Assembly: GCF_000717715.1 (NCBI RefSeq)
Contig: NZ_JOAI01000013.1
Span: forward strand, 1 to 64,000
Reading direction: 5' to 3'
Length of the DNA: 64,000 nucleotides
From: Streptomyces sp. NRRL B-24484
Lineage (GTDB): Bacteria; Actinomycetota; Actinomycetes; Streptomycetales; Streptomycetaceae
Shown here: positions 1 to 9,132 of the stretch, piece by piece
Layout of the letters: each line of letters starts with the position of its first letter
How positions within the stretch are numbered: the stretch's first letter is position 1
The notes under the pieces: model-generated
Databases searched by the model: none
What the model was told of the DNA's origin: nothing
Seen by the model: only the letters and a program-made list of their open reading frames with translations
Position numbers and translations under genes: made by a program

Positions 1-30
1 CCTGTGGGAGAGTAGGACGCCGCCGAACAA
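1..30 (+). rRNA. rrf: 5S ribosomal RNA, 3' end (partial)
   Basis: The first 30 bases match the conserved 3' arm of actinobacterial 5S rRNA, including the GTGGGAGAGTAGG segment and the CGCCGCC end. The rest lies left of the window, so only the end of an rRNA operon is seen. A strong hairpin follows 11 bases later, as expected for the end of an rrn operon. The exact 3' terminus could be one or two bases off. Confidence 0.88.
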
Positions 31-40
31 TTCTTCTGAG

Positions 41-71
41 AAGCCCCGCCCGGGGACACCGGGCGGGGCTT
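41..71 (+). terminator. rRNA operon terminator
   Basis: A perfect 13-bp stem (41-53 with 59-71) closes a 5-base loop (GGACA). It sits directly after the 5S 3' end and before the mshD promoter, so it should end the rRNA operon transcript. Confidence 0.88.
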
Positions 72-114
72 CTCGCATTTCCGGGTTCGGCACGGCCGGT
101 GAGCGACCGCGACG

Positions 115-127
115 TAGGGTCGCCCTA
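115..127 (+). promoter_or_regulatory. -10 element of a leaderless mshD promoter
   Basis: TAGGGT (115-120) fits the actinobacterial TANNNT -10 pattern. The mshD ATG starts 7 bases further on, where transcription should begin, and there is no Shine-Dalgarno sequence. mshD is therefore probably translated from a leaderless mRNA. Confidence 0.5.
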
Positions 128-1086
128 TGGAGACCACCACGACGCCGCCCTCCGGCGAGAGCATCCGTGTCATGTCCGAGCTGACCGCGGAGGACCTGTT
201 CCTCGCCCGGTCCGTGCTGACGGCGGCCGCCGTCGACGACGGCCGGGAGGCGGTCTCGGAGGCGGGCCGGCTGCGGCTGCGGGAGGGCGCGGGACGTCCG
301 GGCGTGCGGCACCTGCTGCAGACGCTGAACGGCCGTCCGGCGGGGTACGCGCAGTTGGAGGTGGCCGCGGACGGGAGTGCGGCGACGGCGGAGCTGGCCG
401 TCCACCCCGAACTGCGGCGCCGTGGTCTCGGCGGCCGGCTGGCGGAGGTTCTCCTCGCGGAGCTGGCACCGGCGAAGGCGGTCGACTGCTGGGCGCACGG
501 CGGTCACCCCGGTGCTGCCCGGCTGGCCGAGCGGTTCGGCGGCGAGCTGATCCGGGAGCTGCGGCAGATGCGCAGGCCGGCCGGTCCGGAGGTGCCCACC
601 ACGGTGCTCCCGGAGGGCGTCGAGCTCCGCACCTTCCGCCCGGGCGAGGACGACCGGGCCTGGCTGGCGCTGAACGCGCTGGCCTTCGCCCACCACCCCG
701 AGCAGGGGGCGTGGACGGAGGCGGACCTCGCGGACCGGATCGCCGAGCCCTGGTTCGACCCGGCCGGGTTCTTCCTCGCCGTCCGCGGCGGCGAGCTCGT
801 CGGCTTCCACTGGACGAAGGTGCACCCCGACGGCCTGGGCGAGGTGTACGTGGTCGGGGTGGCCCCGGGCGAGCAGGGCAGCGGGCTCGGGCGGGTGCTC
901 ACCGCGGCCGGTCTGCGGCACCTCGTCCACGACCGCGGAGTCCCGGCCGTCCTTCTCTATGTGGACGCTGACAATCCGGCGGCGGTGCGGGTATATGAAC
1001 GGTTGGGCTTCACCGTCCACGAGGTGGACCTGATGTACCGGGTCCGGGAGGCCGGCCCGGCCGGTGGTTCCGGCCCACAGGGGTGA
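127..1086 (+). CDS. mshD: Mycothiol synthase (acetyl-CoA:Cys-GlcN-Ins acetyltransferase)
   Basis: MshD acetylates the cysteine amine of Cys-GlcN-inositol in the last step of mycothiol synthesis, the main low-molecular-weight thiol of actinobacteria; it acts in the cytosol. The 319-residue protein has two GNAT domains. The N-terminal half has an acetyl-CoA loop-like segment (ELRRRGLGGRLAEVLL, about 98-113). The C-terminal half has the better conserved loop (EQGSGLGRVL, about 248-257) followed by the family ending LYVDADNPAAVRVYERLGF. Length and two-domain layout match the family. It stands alone between an rRNA operon and ppk. The ATG at 127 is chosen because of the leaderless promoter in front of it. 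Confidence 0.93.
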   Translation: METTTTPPSGESIRVMSELTAEDLFLARSVLTAAAVDDGREAVSEAGRLRLREGAGRPGVRHLLQTLNGRPAGYAQLEVAADGSAATAELAVHPELRRRGLGGRLAEVLLAELAPAKAVDCWAHGGHPGAARLAERFGGELIRELRQMRRPAGPEVPTTVLPEGVELRTFRPGEDDRAWLALNALAFAHHPEQGAWTEADLADRIAEPWFDPAGFFLAVRGGELVGFHWTKVHPDGLGEVYVVGVAPGEQGSGLGRVLTAAGLRHLVHDRGVPAVLLYVDADNPAAVRVYERLGFTVHEVDLMYRVREAGPAGGSGPQG

Positions 1087-1116
1087 CCGACTCAGCTTTC
1101 CTCCTGGCCATCCGGT

Positions 1117-1138
1117 GTTTACCGTGGATTCAATTGAC
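1117..1138 (+). promoter_or_regulatory. PHO box upstream of ppk
   Basis: Two 11-bp direct repeat units are visible: GTTTACC+4 (1117-1127) and ATTCAAT+4 (1128-1138). Each resembles the Streptomyces PhoP unit GTTCACC with 4-base spacers. The register is the same as at the box before pstS. It implies PhoP control of ppk. The match to consensus is weaker than at pstS. Confidence 0.6.
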
Positions 1139-1350
1139 GCCGCGAAGATCACAGGATGACGCCCGTAGTGCCTCGTCCGCGCTCCGCCCGCCGACCGGCT
1201 CGGCTCCGCCCGGCCGCTCCCGGCGGGTGGGCACCGGAGTGGCGGGACGAGGACGCTGCGTACGCCACAGACACGTACGCCGCCGCGAGCACGGCTGACG
1301 ACCGCGGTACGTGCGCCCGGGACTTCGCCCTGCATGAGGAGCTGGCACCG

Positions 1351-3768
1351 ATGACCATCCCTGGCCCCGTCTCCGCCTCGTCCGGTGCGGCCCCCGGCCC
1401 CGCCTCGGGTGCGGGCTCCAAGCAGGCAGCCAAGCAGCCGTCCAAGAGCCGCGCCCGCGTGCCCAAGGCGGGCAGGTCCACGGCGGCGGGCGAGTCCCGT
1501 CCGCCGGCCGCGGCCCGTGCCGCCGCTTCGAAGGCGGCCCCGGCCACGCCGGCACCGCTGCCGAGCGTGATCACCAATGCGCTCGGCGTGCCGGTGAACG
1601 ACGAGCCGGCCGTCCGGATCGCGCCCCGGTCGGCGACGGCCAGCTCCACGGGCGGGGTGCACTCGGCGCTCGCCGACGTCGAGACGGAGTTCGGGGCCCT
1701 CCCCGAGGGCCGGTTCCTGGACCGTGAGCGGAGCTGGCTGGCGTTCAACGAGCGGGTGCTGGAACTCGCGGAGGACCCGGGGATCCCGCTGCTGGAGCGC
1801 GCCAAGTTCCTCGCGATCTTCGCCAGCAACCTGGACGAGTTCTTCATGGTCCGGGTGGCCGGCCTGAAGCGCCGCATCGCCACCGGTGTCGCCACCCGGA
1901 GCGCCTCCGGGCTGCAGCCGCGCGAGGTGCTGGACCTGATCTGGCGGCGGTCGCGCGAGCTGATGGCCCGGCACGCGGCGTCCTTCCAGCACGAGGTGCT
2001 GCCGGACCTCGCGGCCGAGGGCATCGAGGTGGTGCGCTGGCCCGAGCTGCTGGAGAAGGAGCAGGCCCGGCTGCACACGCTGTTCCGGCAGCAGATCTTC
2101 CCGGTGCTCACCCCGCTGGCCGTCGACCCGGCGCACCCCTTCCCGTACATATCCGGGCTCAGCCTGAACCTGGCGGTCGTGGTGCGGAACCCGGTCTCCG
2201 GGCACAAGCACTTCGCCCGGGTGAAGGTGCCGCAGTCGCTGTCCCGCTTCCTGGAGGCCTCCCCGCAGCGGTACGTGCCGCTGGAGGACGTCATGGGCGC
2301 GCACCTGGAGGAGCTCTTCCCGGGCATGGAGGTGCTCGCCCACCACGCCTTCCGGGTGACCCGCAACGAGGACCTGGAGGTCGAGGAGGACGACGCCGAG
2401 AACATCCTCAAGGCGCTGGAGAAGGAGCTCATGCGGCGGCGCTTCGGCCCGCCCGTCCGCCTGGAGGTCGAGGAGTCGATCGACCCGTACATCCTCGACC
2501 TGCTGGTGCGCGAGCTCAACGTCAGCGAGTCCGAGGTGTTCCCGCTGCCCGGGCCGCTCGACCTGACCGGGCTGTTCGGCATCTCCGACCTGGACCGGCC
2601 GGAGCTGAAGTACCCGAAGTTCGTCGCGGGCACCGCGCGCGGTCTGACCGACGTGGAGTCGGCCTCCCAGCCGGACATCTTCGCCGCGATGCGCGAGCGG
2701 GACGTGCTGCTGCACCACCCGTACGACAGCTTCTCGACCTCGGTGCAGGCCTTCCTGGAGCAGGCCGCGGCCGACCCGCACGTGCTGGCGATCAAGCAGA
2801 CGCTGTACCGGACCTCCGGTGACTCGCCGATCGTCGACGCGCTGATCGACGCGGCCGAGTCAGGCAAGCAGGTCCTCGTCCTGGTCGAGATCAAGGCCCG
2901 CTTCGACGAGCAGGCCAACATCAAGTGGGCCCGCAAGCTGGAGGAGTCCGGCTGCCACGTGGTGTACGGCCTGATCGGGCTGAAGACGCACTGCAAGCTG
3001 TCGCTGGTGGTCCGGCAGGAGGGCGAGACGCTCCGCCGCTACGCGCACGTCGGTACCGGCAACTACCACCCGAAGACCGCCCGGCTCTACGAGGACCTCG
3101 GCCTGCTGACCGCGGACCCGCAGGTCGGCGCGGACCTCTCGGACCTCTTCAACCGGCTGTCCGGGTACTCGCGCCGCGAGTCCTACCGGCGGCTGCTGAC
3201 CGCACCGCGCGGGCTGCGGGACGGCCTGGTCTCGCGGATCCACGGGGAGATCGCGCACCACCGGGCCGGCCGTCCGGCGTACGTGAAGATCAAGGTCAAC
3301 TCGATCGTCGACGAGGCCGTGATCGACGCGCTGTACCGGGCCTCGCAGGCGGGCGTGCCGGTGGAGGTCTGGGTGCGCGGCATCTGCGCGATCCGCCCCG
3401 GCGTCCCAGGGCTGAGCGAGAACGTCCGGGTACGCAGTGTGCTCGGCCGGTTCCTCGAACACTCGCGGATCTTCGTGTTCGGCAACGGCGGCGAGCCCGA
3501 GGTGTGGTTCGGCAGCGCCGACATGATGCACCGCAACCTGGACCGCCGGATCGAGGCGCTGGTGCGGGTCTCCGACCCGGCGCACCGGGCCGAGCTGTCC
3601 GGGCTGCTGGACCTCGGGGTCTCCGACGAGACCGAGTCCTGGCACCTAGGTGCCGACGGGAGCTGGACGCGGCACTCGACCGACGCCGACGGCCGGCCGC
3701 TGCAGCACGTCCAGGACCTGTTCATCGCCTCGCGCAAGCGCCACCGGAACGCGTCCGCGAGCCGCTGA
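1351..3768 (+). CDS. ppk: Polyphosphate kinase 1
   Basis: PPK1 reversibly transfers the ATP gamma-phosphate onto polyphosphate. The order of family domains is intact: N domain ([19 protein letters not shown]), head domain, then two phospholipase-D-like C domains. The autophosphorylated histidine lies in [11 protein letters not shown] (near base 3045) and the second conserved histidine in RFLEHSRIF (near base 3455). The frame is open from 1156, but GAGGAG at 1336-1341 lies 9 bases before the ATG at 1351, so I start there (805 aa). Even so there is an Ala/Ser/Lys-rich extension of about 110 residues before the first conserved block. A CHAD protein and a Nudix hydrolase follow, and a PHO box precedes it. 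Confidence 0.93.
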   Translation: MTIPGPVSASSGAAPGPASGAGSKQAAKQPSKSRARVPKAGRSTAAGESRPPAAARAAASKAAPATPAPLPSVITNALGVPVNDEPAVRIAPRSATASSTGGVHSALADVETEFGALPEGRFLDRERSWLAFNERVLELAEDPGIPLLERAKFLAIFASNLDEFFMVRVAGLKRRIATGVATRSASGLQPREVLDLIWRRSRELMARHAASFQHEVLPDLAAEGIEVVRWPELLEKEQARLHTLFRQQIFPVLTPLAVDPAHPFPYISGLSLNLAVVVRNPVSGHKHFARVKVPQSLSRFLEASPQRYVPLEDVMGAHLEELFPGMEVLAHHAFRVTRNEDLEVEEDDAENILKALEKELMRRRFGPPVRLEVEESIDPYILDLLVRELNVSESEVFPLPGPLDLTGLFGISDLDRPELKYPKFVAGTARGLTDVESASQPDIFAAMRERDVLLHHPYDSFSTSVQAFLEQAAADPHVLAIKQTLYRTSGDSPIVDALIDAAESGKQVLVLVEIKARFDEQANIKWARKLEESGCHVVYGLIGLKTHCKLSLVVRQEGETLRRYAHVGTGNYHPKTARLYEDLGLLTADPQVGADLSDLFNRLSGYSRRESYRRLLTAPRGLRDGLVSRIHGEIAHHRAGRPAYVKIKVNSIVDEAVIDALYRASQAGVPVEVWVRGICAIRPGVPGLSENVRVRSVLGRFLEHSRIFVFGNGGEPEVWFGSADMMHRNLDRRIEALVRVSDPAHRAELSGLLDLGVSDETESWHLGADGSWTRHSTDADGRPLQHVQDLFIASRKRHRNASASR

Positions 3769-3866
3769 CCACTCTCCGGGCCGCCGCCCGTGCCCCCGGT
3801 TCCGGCGGTGGCCGGGACGGCGGCCGCGGCGGCGGCCCGGGACGACCACATGGGGGAGTCCTTGTC

Positions 3867-4916
3867 ATGACCGATTCGCCGATGACGGCCCCGGCGGCGC
3901 CGAGCGCGTCCGCGGGGGAAGTCCTCTCCGGCTACCTCACCACCCAGGCCGGCGCGTTCCTGCGCGCGCTGCCGCAGGCGGTGGGCGAGGCCGGATCGAG
4001 ACCGGGCTCGCTCCCGGCCTCGGCGGCGGGTGCGGACGACCTCCTGCGCGCCGTCCGGCGGATCGGCGGCGCCCTGCACACCTTCGGGGCCGTGTTCGAG
4101 TCCGACTGGGCCGGTGAGCTGCGGACGGAGCTGGCCTGGCTGCTCGACCTGCTCGGCCGGGAGCCCGGCTACCGGCGCCGCTCGTCCCGGCTGCTGGCCG
4201 CGCTGGACTCGCTGGGCGACACCGGCGCCGACTCCCCCGGCATGCTCGCCGGGCACACCGGCGTGCCCAAGGCCCGCGCCCTGCTGGAGCGGCAGCTCAC
4301 CCTCGCCCGGACGAGGGCGCACACCGCCCTGCTGCAGGAGCTGCGGACGGCACGGCTGCACGCGCTGGCCGACCGGATGACCCTGCTGAGCGGCGAGGTG
4401 CCGCTGCTGGACGGGGCCGCCGGGCGGGACGGCGCTGCGCTGGTGCAGCACGCCGCCGGGGCGCTCGCCGCGCTCGCCGCCGCGGCGGAGCGGCTGCCGC
4501 TGGCCCGCGCGGTCGAGCCGTACGGCGGCGACGGGCTGCACCGGCTCGCCGTGCTGCCCGCGGCCCGCAGCGCCTCCCCCGGCGACGCCGACGTGCTGCT
4601 GGCCGCGGACGACGAGCCCTGGCACCGGGTCCGGGTGCTGGCGAAGCGGGCCCGGTACGCCCTGGAGGTGTGCGCGGCACCGGCCGTCGAGCTGGACCGG
4701 CTGGACGCGGTGCTCGACCGCCACCGGGACGCCTCCGACGCGGCCGCCACCGCCTCCACCGCGGCCCGGACGCCACGGATCACGCCGGCGACCGCGTACG
4801 TGCTCGGCGTGGTGCATGCTGATCAACGACTGGAGGTGGAGGCGGCCCGGTACGCCTTCGGCCACCAGTGGCCGAAGCTCCCGCACCACGGATGGCACGA
4901 ATGGGCGACCGTCTGA
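3867..4916 (+). CDS. CHAD domain protein (probable polyphosphate-binding)
   Basis: CHAD domains are helical bundles that bind polyphosphate through conserved basic residues. This 349-residue protein follows ppk by 98 bases, and GGGGGAG (3852-3858) lies 8 bases before its ATG. The C-terminal repeat keeps the hallmark HRVRVLAKRARYALEV. The N-terminal repeat reads LLRAVRRIGGALHTF, where the usual leading His-x-x-Arg is not present, so the first half looks degenerate. Genomic association with ppk supports a role at polyphosphate granules, but no activity can be read from the sequence. Its end overlaps the start of the Nudix gene, which suggests translational coupling. Confidence 0.82.
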   Translation: MTDSPMTAPAAPSASAGEVLSGYLTTQAGAFLRALPQAVGEAGSRPGSLPASAAGADDLLRAVRRIGGALHTFGAVFESDWAGELRTELAWLLDLLGREPGYRRRSSRLLAALDSLGDTGADSPGMLAGHTGVPKARALLERQLTLARTRAHTALLQELRTARLHALADRMTLLSGEVPLLDGAAGRDGAALVQHAAGALAALAAAAERLPLARAVEPYGGDGLHRLAVLPAARSASPGDADVLLAADDEPWHRVRVLAKRARYALEVCAAPAVELDRLDAVLDRHRDASDAAATASTAARTPRITPATAYVLGVVHADQRLEVEAARYAFGHQWPKLPHHGWHEWATV

Positions 4917-5449
4917 CCGCAGCGCAGCACCGCGCTGCCAATCCCTTCCGCGTCCGGCTCGCCCGGCGGTCCCGCCGCGGCGGCGCGCCCGCCCTGCGGG
5001 CCGCCGTGCCCGGCTACGGGCCGACCGTGCTGGCGGCCGGCGGGGTGCTCTGGGTACCAGGCGGGCCGAAGAAGGACGGCCGCAGCCTCAAGAAGCCGCG
5101 GATCGCGGTGATCCACCGGCCCAAGTACGACGACTGGAGCCTGCCCAAGGGCAAGCTCGAACGCGGTGAGGGCTGGCGGACGGCGGCGCTGCGCGAACTG
5201 CGCGAGGAGACCGGGATGCACTGCGTCCTGGGCCAGGAGCTGCCCGCGCAGCACTACCTGGTCGACGGGCGGCCCAAGGAGGTGCGCTACTGGGCGGCGG
5301 TGCCGACCGGTGGTTCGTTCACCCCCGGACGCGAGGTCGACCGGCTGGAATGGCTGCCCCCGAAGAAGGCGAAGGCACGCCTCACGCACGTCCGGGACCG
5401 CGCTCTGGTGGACGCGCTGCTCGCCCTCCTGGAGGGTGCGCGGGCCTGA
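4892..5449 (+). CDS. Nudix hydrolase
   Basis: Nudix enzymes cleave nucleoside diphosphates linked to another group (X). The Nudix box is complete: GKLERGEGWRTAALRELREE followed by TGM, matching GX5EX7REUXEEXGU. The start is uncertain. ATGs at 4892 and 4901 and a GTG at 4868 are all in frame, all overlap the end of the CHAD gene, and none has a strong ribosome-binding site. I use 4892 (185 aa). The substrate cannot be inferred, but its place after ppk-CHAD suggests phosphate or polyphosphate metabolism, for example a diadenosine or inositol polyphosphate. A long terminator hairpin follows. Confidence 0.85.
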   Translation: MARMGDRLTAAQHRAANPFRVRLARRSRRGGAPALRAAVPGYGPTVLAAGGVLWVPGGPKKDGRSLKKPRIAVIHRPKYDDWSLPKGKLERGEGWRTAALRELREETGMHCVLGQELPAQHYLVDGRPKEVRYWAAVPTGGSFTPGREVDRLEWLPPKKAKARLTHVRDRALVDALLALLEGARA

Positions 5450-5469
5450 CCCGGGCACCCTCCGCAGTG

Positions 5470-5518
5470 CGGCCCCGCCGCCCCTCCGCCGCAGGTCGGC
5501 GGCGGGGCGGCGGGGCCG
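5470..5518 (+). terminator. Terminator after the ppk-CHAD-Nudix cluster
   Basis: A perfect 15-bp stem pairs 5470-5484 with 5504-5518. The 19-base loop carries an inner 6-bp stem. It separates the ppk cluster from the pst promoter. Confidence 0.8.
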
Positions 5519-5594
5519 TTCCGGGTGATCTCACCGCGCCCTCACCGTGACGCAACCGTTACTACCGGCCGCGGTTTCCCGCCAGCCGTTCGAG

Positions 5595-5616
5595 GTTCAC
5601 CATCCGTTCATTTGCG
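5595..5616 (+). promoter_or_regulatory. PHO box of the pst operon
   Basis: Two consecutive 11-bp direct repeat units, GTTCACC+ATCC (5595-5605) and GTTCATT+TGCG (5606-5616), are a near-perfect Streptomyces PhoP box. A degenerate copy, CGTCACC, occurs at 5628-5634, on the same 11-bp phase. The box lies about 145 bp before the pstS start, as expected for activation under phosphate starvation. Confidence 0.85.
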
Positions 5617-5758
5617 ACCGCCTGACGCGTCACCTGCCCGGCCTACCTTCGGGACCACCGGAGGGCCGAACGGGCCCCGGACCACAGCGAAACCCGCGCT
5701 GATCGAGCCATCGACGAGCTCGTCAGGGCGCCGGGTTTGCCTCAGAAAGGGACACCCA

Positions 5759-6895
5759 GTGAAGCTCCAGCGGAACGGCTCCAAGGCCCTCGCCATCGGT
5801 GCCATGGCGCTCGTCGGCTCGCTGTCGCTCGCGGCCTGCGGTACGGACGACAACTCGACCAGCAACTCGGGCAGCAGCGCCGCGGCCTCCGGTGCGGCCC
5901 CGGCCGCGCAGATCGCCTGCGGCAAGGGCGGCCAGCTGCTGGGTGCGGGTTCGACCGCGCAGACCAACGCGATCGACGTCTGGAAGGCCGCCTTCGGCTC
6001 GGCCTGCTCCGGCTCGACCATCACCTACGGCGGTGGCGGCTCCGGCGCCGGCGTGCAGCAGTTCAACCAGGGCAAGGTCGCCTTCGCCGGCTCCGACTCG
6101 GCCCTCAAGCCCGCCGAGGTCGACGCCTCGAAGCAGGTCTGCACCGGCGGCCAGGGCGTCAACCTGCCGATGGTCGGCGGCCTGATCTCGATCGTCTTCA
6201 ACGTCGAGAACGTCGACAAGCTCGTCCTCGACGGCCCGACCATCGCCAAGATCTTCGACTCGCAGATCGCCAAGTGGAACGACCCGGCGATCGCCGCCCT
6301 GAACCCGGGCGTCGCCCTGCCGGACGCGCCGATCCAGGCCATCCACCGCTCGGACGACTCCGGCACCACCGCCAACCTGACCGGCTACCTGGCCAAGGCC
6401 TCCGGCGGCGCCTGGACCTACCCGGCCAGCAAGACCTGGGCGGGCAAGGGCGGCCAGTCCGCCAACGGTTCGGCCGGCGTCTCCGCACAGGTCAAGCAGG
6501 TCAAGAACTCGATCAGCTACGTCGAGCTCTCCTACGCCCAGACCAACAGCCTGAAGAGCGCCGCCATCAACACCGGCGCCTCCAAGCCGGTCGACGCGAC
6601 CGCCGAGAACGCCGCCACCACCTTCTCCAAGGCGAAGATCGCCGGCACCGGCAGCGACCTGGCCCTGGGCCTCGACTACGCGACCAAGGACGAGGGTGCC
6701 TACCCGATCGTCCTGGTCACCTACGAGATCGTCTGCGACAAGGGCAACAAGGCCGAGAGCCTCGACACCCTGAAGTCCTTCCTCACCTACACCATCAGTG
6801 ACGCCGGCCAGCAGGCCATCGGCGCCAAGGGCTACGTCCCGCTGCCGAAGGAGCTGAGCGCGAAGGTCCAGGCGGTCATCCCGACCCTGGCCTGA
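5759..6895 (+). CDS. pstS: Phosphate ABC transporter substrate-binding lipoprotein PstS
   Basis: PstS captures orthophosphate outside the membrane and hands it to PstC/PstA. Translation begins at GTG 5759, preceded by AGAAAGGGA (378 aa); the frame is open further upstream but lacks a signal there. A type II signal peptide ends in the lipobox LAAC with Cys27. After a Ser/Gly/Ala linker come the phosphate-site motifs LLGAGSTAQ, YGGGGSGAG and the strongly conserved HRSDDSGTT. It is first in pstSCAB, under a PHO box. The 147-base gap to pstC holds a hairpin that may lower read-through so that PstS is made in excess. Confidence 0.96.
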   Translation: MKLQRNGSKALAIGAMALVGSLSLAACGTDDNSTSNSGSSAAASGAAPAAQIACGKGGQLLGAGSTAQTNAIDVWKAAFGSACSGSTITYGGGGSGAGVQQFNQGKVAFAGSDSALKPAEVDASKQVCTGGQGVNLPMVGGLISIVFNVENVDKLVLDGPTIAKIFDSQIAKWNDPAIAALNPGVALPDAPIQAIHRSDDSGTTANLTGYLAKASGGAWTYPASKTWAGKGGQSANGSAGVSAQVKQVKNSISYVELSYAQTNSLKSAAINTGASKPVDATAENAATTFSKAKIAGTGSDLALGLDYATKDEGAYPIVLVTYEIVCDKGNKAESLDTLKSFLTYTISDAGQQAIGAKGYVPLPKELSAKVQAVIPTLA

Positions 6896-6906
6896 CCCCC
6901 GCACCA

Positions 6907-6950
6907 CCGGCGGGGCGGCCCTCAGAGGGGGGACCGGGCCGCTCCGCCGG
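6907..6950 (+). terminator. Intra-operon hairpin between pstS and pstC
   Basis: A 15-bp stem pairs 6907-6921 with 6936-6950 (one G-U pair, 14-base loop). It lies in the pstS-pstC gap, where no promoter is obvious, so it is probably a partial terminator or an mRNA-stabilising stem rather than the operon end. Confidence 0.6.
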
Positions 6951-7042
6951 AAGCACCACCGCACGAGCACCACACGTCCGGGGCACCGCCGCCAGGTGCC
7001 GTCCCCCACGGGGGCAGCACCGTCAGACCGGAGTAGACGATC

Positions 7043-8026
7043 ATGACTTCATCCCCCCCTGCCGCCTCACGAGGCAGGGCCCGCCGGAGCCGGAGCGACA
7101 GCCGGCTCGGCGACAGCATCTTCTTCAACCTCTCCCGCGGGTCGGGCATCCTGCTGCTGGTCATCATGGCCGCGATCGCAGGCTTCCTCGCCTACCGCTC
7201 GGGCATCGCGCTGTCCAAGGACGAAGGCAACTTCCTCACCACCTTCGAGTGGAACCCGGACGCGCCCAAGCCGGTCTTCGGCATCGCCGTCCTCACCTTC
7301 GGCACCATCGTCAGCGCGCTGATCGCCATGGTGATCGCGGTGCCGGTCGCCGTCGGCATCGCGCTGTTCATCTCGCACTACGCCCCCCGCCGCATCGCGC
7401 AGCCCTTCGCCTACCTGGTCGACCTGCTCGCCGCGGTGCCCAGCATCGTCTACGGCCTGTGGGGCGTGCTGTTCCTGGTCCCGCACATGGACGGCCTGAC
7501 CGCCTGGATGGACCAGTACCTCGGCTGGACGTACGTCTTCGACCAGACCCAGGCCGGCGTCACCCCGCGCAACCTGTTCACCGTCGGCATCCTGCTGGCG
7601 ATCATGGTCCTGCCGATCATCACCGCGGTCAGCCGCGAGGTCTTCCGGCAGGTCCCGCGGATGCACGAGGAGGCGGCCCTCGCCCTGGGTGCCACCCGCT
7701 GGGAGATGATCCGCACCGCGGTGCTGCCCTTCGGCCGCCCCGGCATCATCTCCGCCTCGATGCTCGGCCTCGGCCGCGCCCTCGGCGAGACCATCGCCGT
7801 CGCCATCGTGCTCTCCGCCAACAGCGTGCTCTCGCTGCACGTCCTCGACCCGGGCGGCGGCACCTTCGCGCAGAACATCGCGCTCAAGTTCAACGAGGCC
7901 CAGCCGTTCGGCCGTGACGCCCTCATGGCCTCCGGCCTGGTCCTCTTCGTGATCACCCTGCTGGTGAACGGCGCCGCCCGACTGATCATCGCGCGCCGCA
8001 AGGAGTACTCGGGGGCCAACGCATGA
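7043..8026 (+). CDS. pstC: Phosphate ABC transporter permease PstC
   Basis: PstC and PstA form the membrane channel of the high-affinity phosphate importer. The 327-residue protein has about six membrane segments. It carries the permease EAA loop contacting PstB (EEAALALGATRWEMIRTAVLPFGRPGI, here residues about 211-236). A basic, Ser-rich N-terminal tail precedes the first helix. The ATG at 7043 follows GGAG-type pairing at 7030-7033. Its last four bases overlap the pstA start (ATGA), indicating translational coupling. Confidence 0.95.
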   Translation: MTSSPPAASRGRARRSRSDSRLGDSIFFNLSRGSGILLLVIMAAIAGFLAYRSGIALSKDEGNFLTTFEWNPDAPKPVFGIAVLTFGTIVSALIAMVIAVPVAVGIALFISHYAPRRIAQPFAYLVDLLAAVPSIVYGLWGVLFLVPHMDGLTAWMDQYLGWTYVFDQTQAGVTPRNLFTVGILLAIMVLPIITAVSREVFRQVPRMHEEAALALGATRWEMIRTAVLPFGRPGIISASMLGLGRALGETIAVAIVLSANSVLSLHVLDPGGGTFAQNIALKFNEAQPFGRDALMASGLVLFVITLLVNGAARLIIARRKEYSGANA

Positions 8027-9096
8027 GCACCGCGACCACCATTGCGGACGCGACTCCGCAGCTGCGCCGCAGCCTGACCTCCGCGCGGCTCCCGAAGTGG
8101 GCGCCGGCCGGCGTCGCACTGCTCTCGATCGGCCTCGGCTGCGCCATCGGCGCCGGTGCCGGACTCGCCAGCCACCTGCAGTGGGGCATCATCGCCGCCG
8201 CGCTCTTCGTGGTGCTGAGCTACTCGCTCTCCGCCCGCGTCGAGGGCCGCCGCCAGGCCAAGGACCGGCTCGCCACCGCGGTGGTCTGGGTCGCGTTCAT
8301 CCTGGCCGTCGTGCCGCTGGCCGCGCTGACCTTCTACACCGTGCAGCAGGGCATGGAGGTGCTGGACGGCAACTTCCTGACCCACTCCATGAAGAACGTG
8401 ATCTCCTCCGGCCCCGGCGGCGGCATCTACCACGCGCTGATCGGCACCCTGGAGCAGGTCCTGCTGGCGACCCTGATCGCCGCCCCGATCGGCCTGCTGA
8501 CCGCCGTCTACCTGGTGGAGTACGGCCGCGGCCGGCTCGCCAAGTGGGTCACCTTCTTCGTCGACGTCATGACGGGCGTGCCGTCGATCGTCGCCGGTCT
8601 GTTCATCCTCTCGCTCTGGAACATCCTGCTCGGGTTCGAGTACTCGGGCTTCTCCGGCAGCCTCGCGCTGGCCATCCTGATGATGCCGGTCGTCGTCCGC
8701 TCCACCGAGGAGATGCTCAAGCTCGTCCCGAACGAGCTGCGCGAGGCCTCGTACGCCCTGGGCGTGCCGAAGTGGAAGACCATCCTGCGCATCGTGCTGC
8801 CGACCGCGATCGGCGGCATCACCACCGGCGTGATGCTGGCCGTCGCCCGCATCACCGGTGAGACCGCGCCGGTCATGATGCTGGTCTTCGGCGCCGACGC
8901 CATCAACGGCGACCCCTTCAACGGACCGCAGCAGTCGCTGCCGCTCTACATCTGGCAGCAGTACTCGATGGTCAACAACGACTTCGGCTACGCCCGCGCC
9001 TGGGGCGCCGCGCTGGTGCTGATCTTCTTCGTGATGGGGCTCAACCTCGTCGCGCGGGGCATCGCACGCTGGCGCTCGCCCAAGGGCGGACGCTGA
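8023..9096 (+). CDS. pstA: Phosphate ABC transporter permease PstA
   Basis: Second permease of the Pst importer, 357 aa. The first part (about 1-90) is an extra cytoplasmic tail and two membrane helices before the conserved permease region. The EAA loop reads LREASYALGVPKWKTILRIVLPTAIGGI. The ATG lies within the last codons of pstC, a 4-base overlap. It is followed 36 bases later by pstB, preceded by a purine-rich GAGAGAAGAGAAAG stretch. Confidence 0.95.
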   Translation: MSTATTIADATPQLRRSLTSARLPKWAPAGVALLSIGLGCAIGAGAGLASHLQWGIIAAALFVVLSYSLSARVEGRRQAKDRLATAVVWVAFILAVVPLAALTFYTVQQGMEVLDGNFLTHSMKNVISSGPGGGIYHALIGTLEQVLLATLIAAPIGLLTAVYLVEYGRGRLAKWVTFFVDVMTGVPSIVAGLFILSLWNILLGFEYSGFSGSLALAILMMPVVVRSTEEMLKLVPNELREASYALGVPKWKTILRIVLPTAIGGITTGVMLAVARITGETAPVMMLVFGADAINGDPFNGPQQSLPLYIWQQYSMVNNDFGYARAWGAALVLIFFVMGLNLVARGIARWRSPKGGR

Positions 9097-9132
9097 CCCG
9101 ACTGACGTACGAGACGAGAGAAGAGAAAGACC

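Noticed and set aside
1149..2996. 615-codon minus-strand frame opposite ppk
   Set aside because: Ser/Arg-rich shadow of PPK1 with no recognisable domain and no ribosome-binding site.
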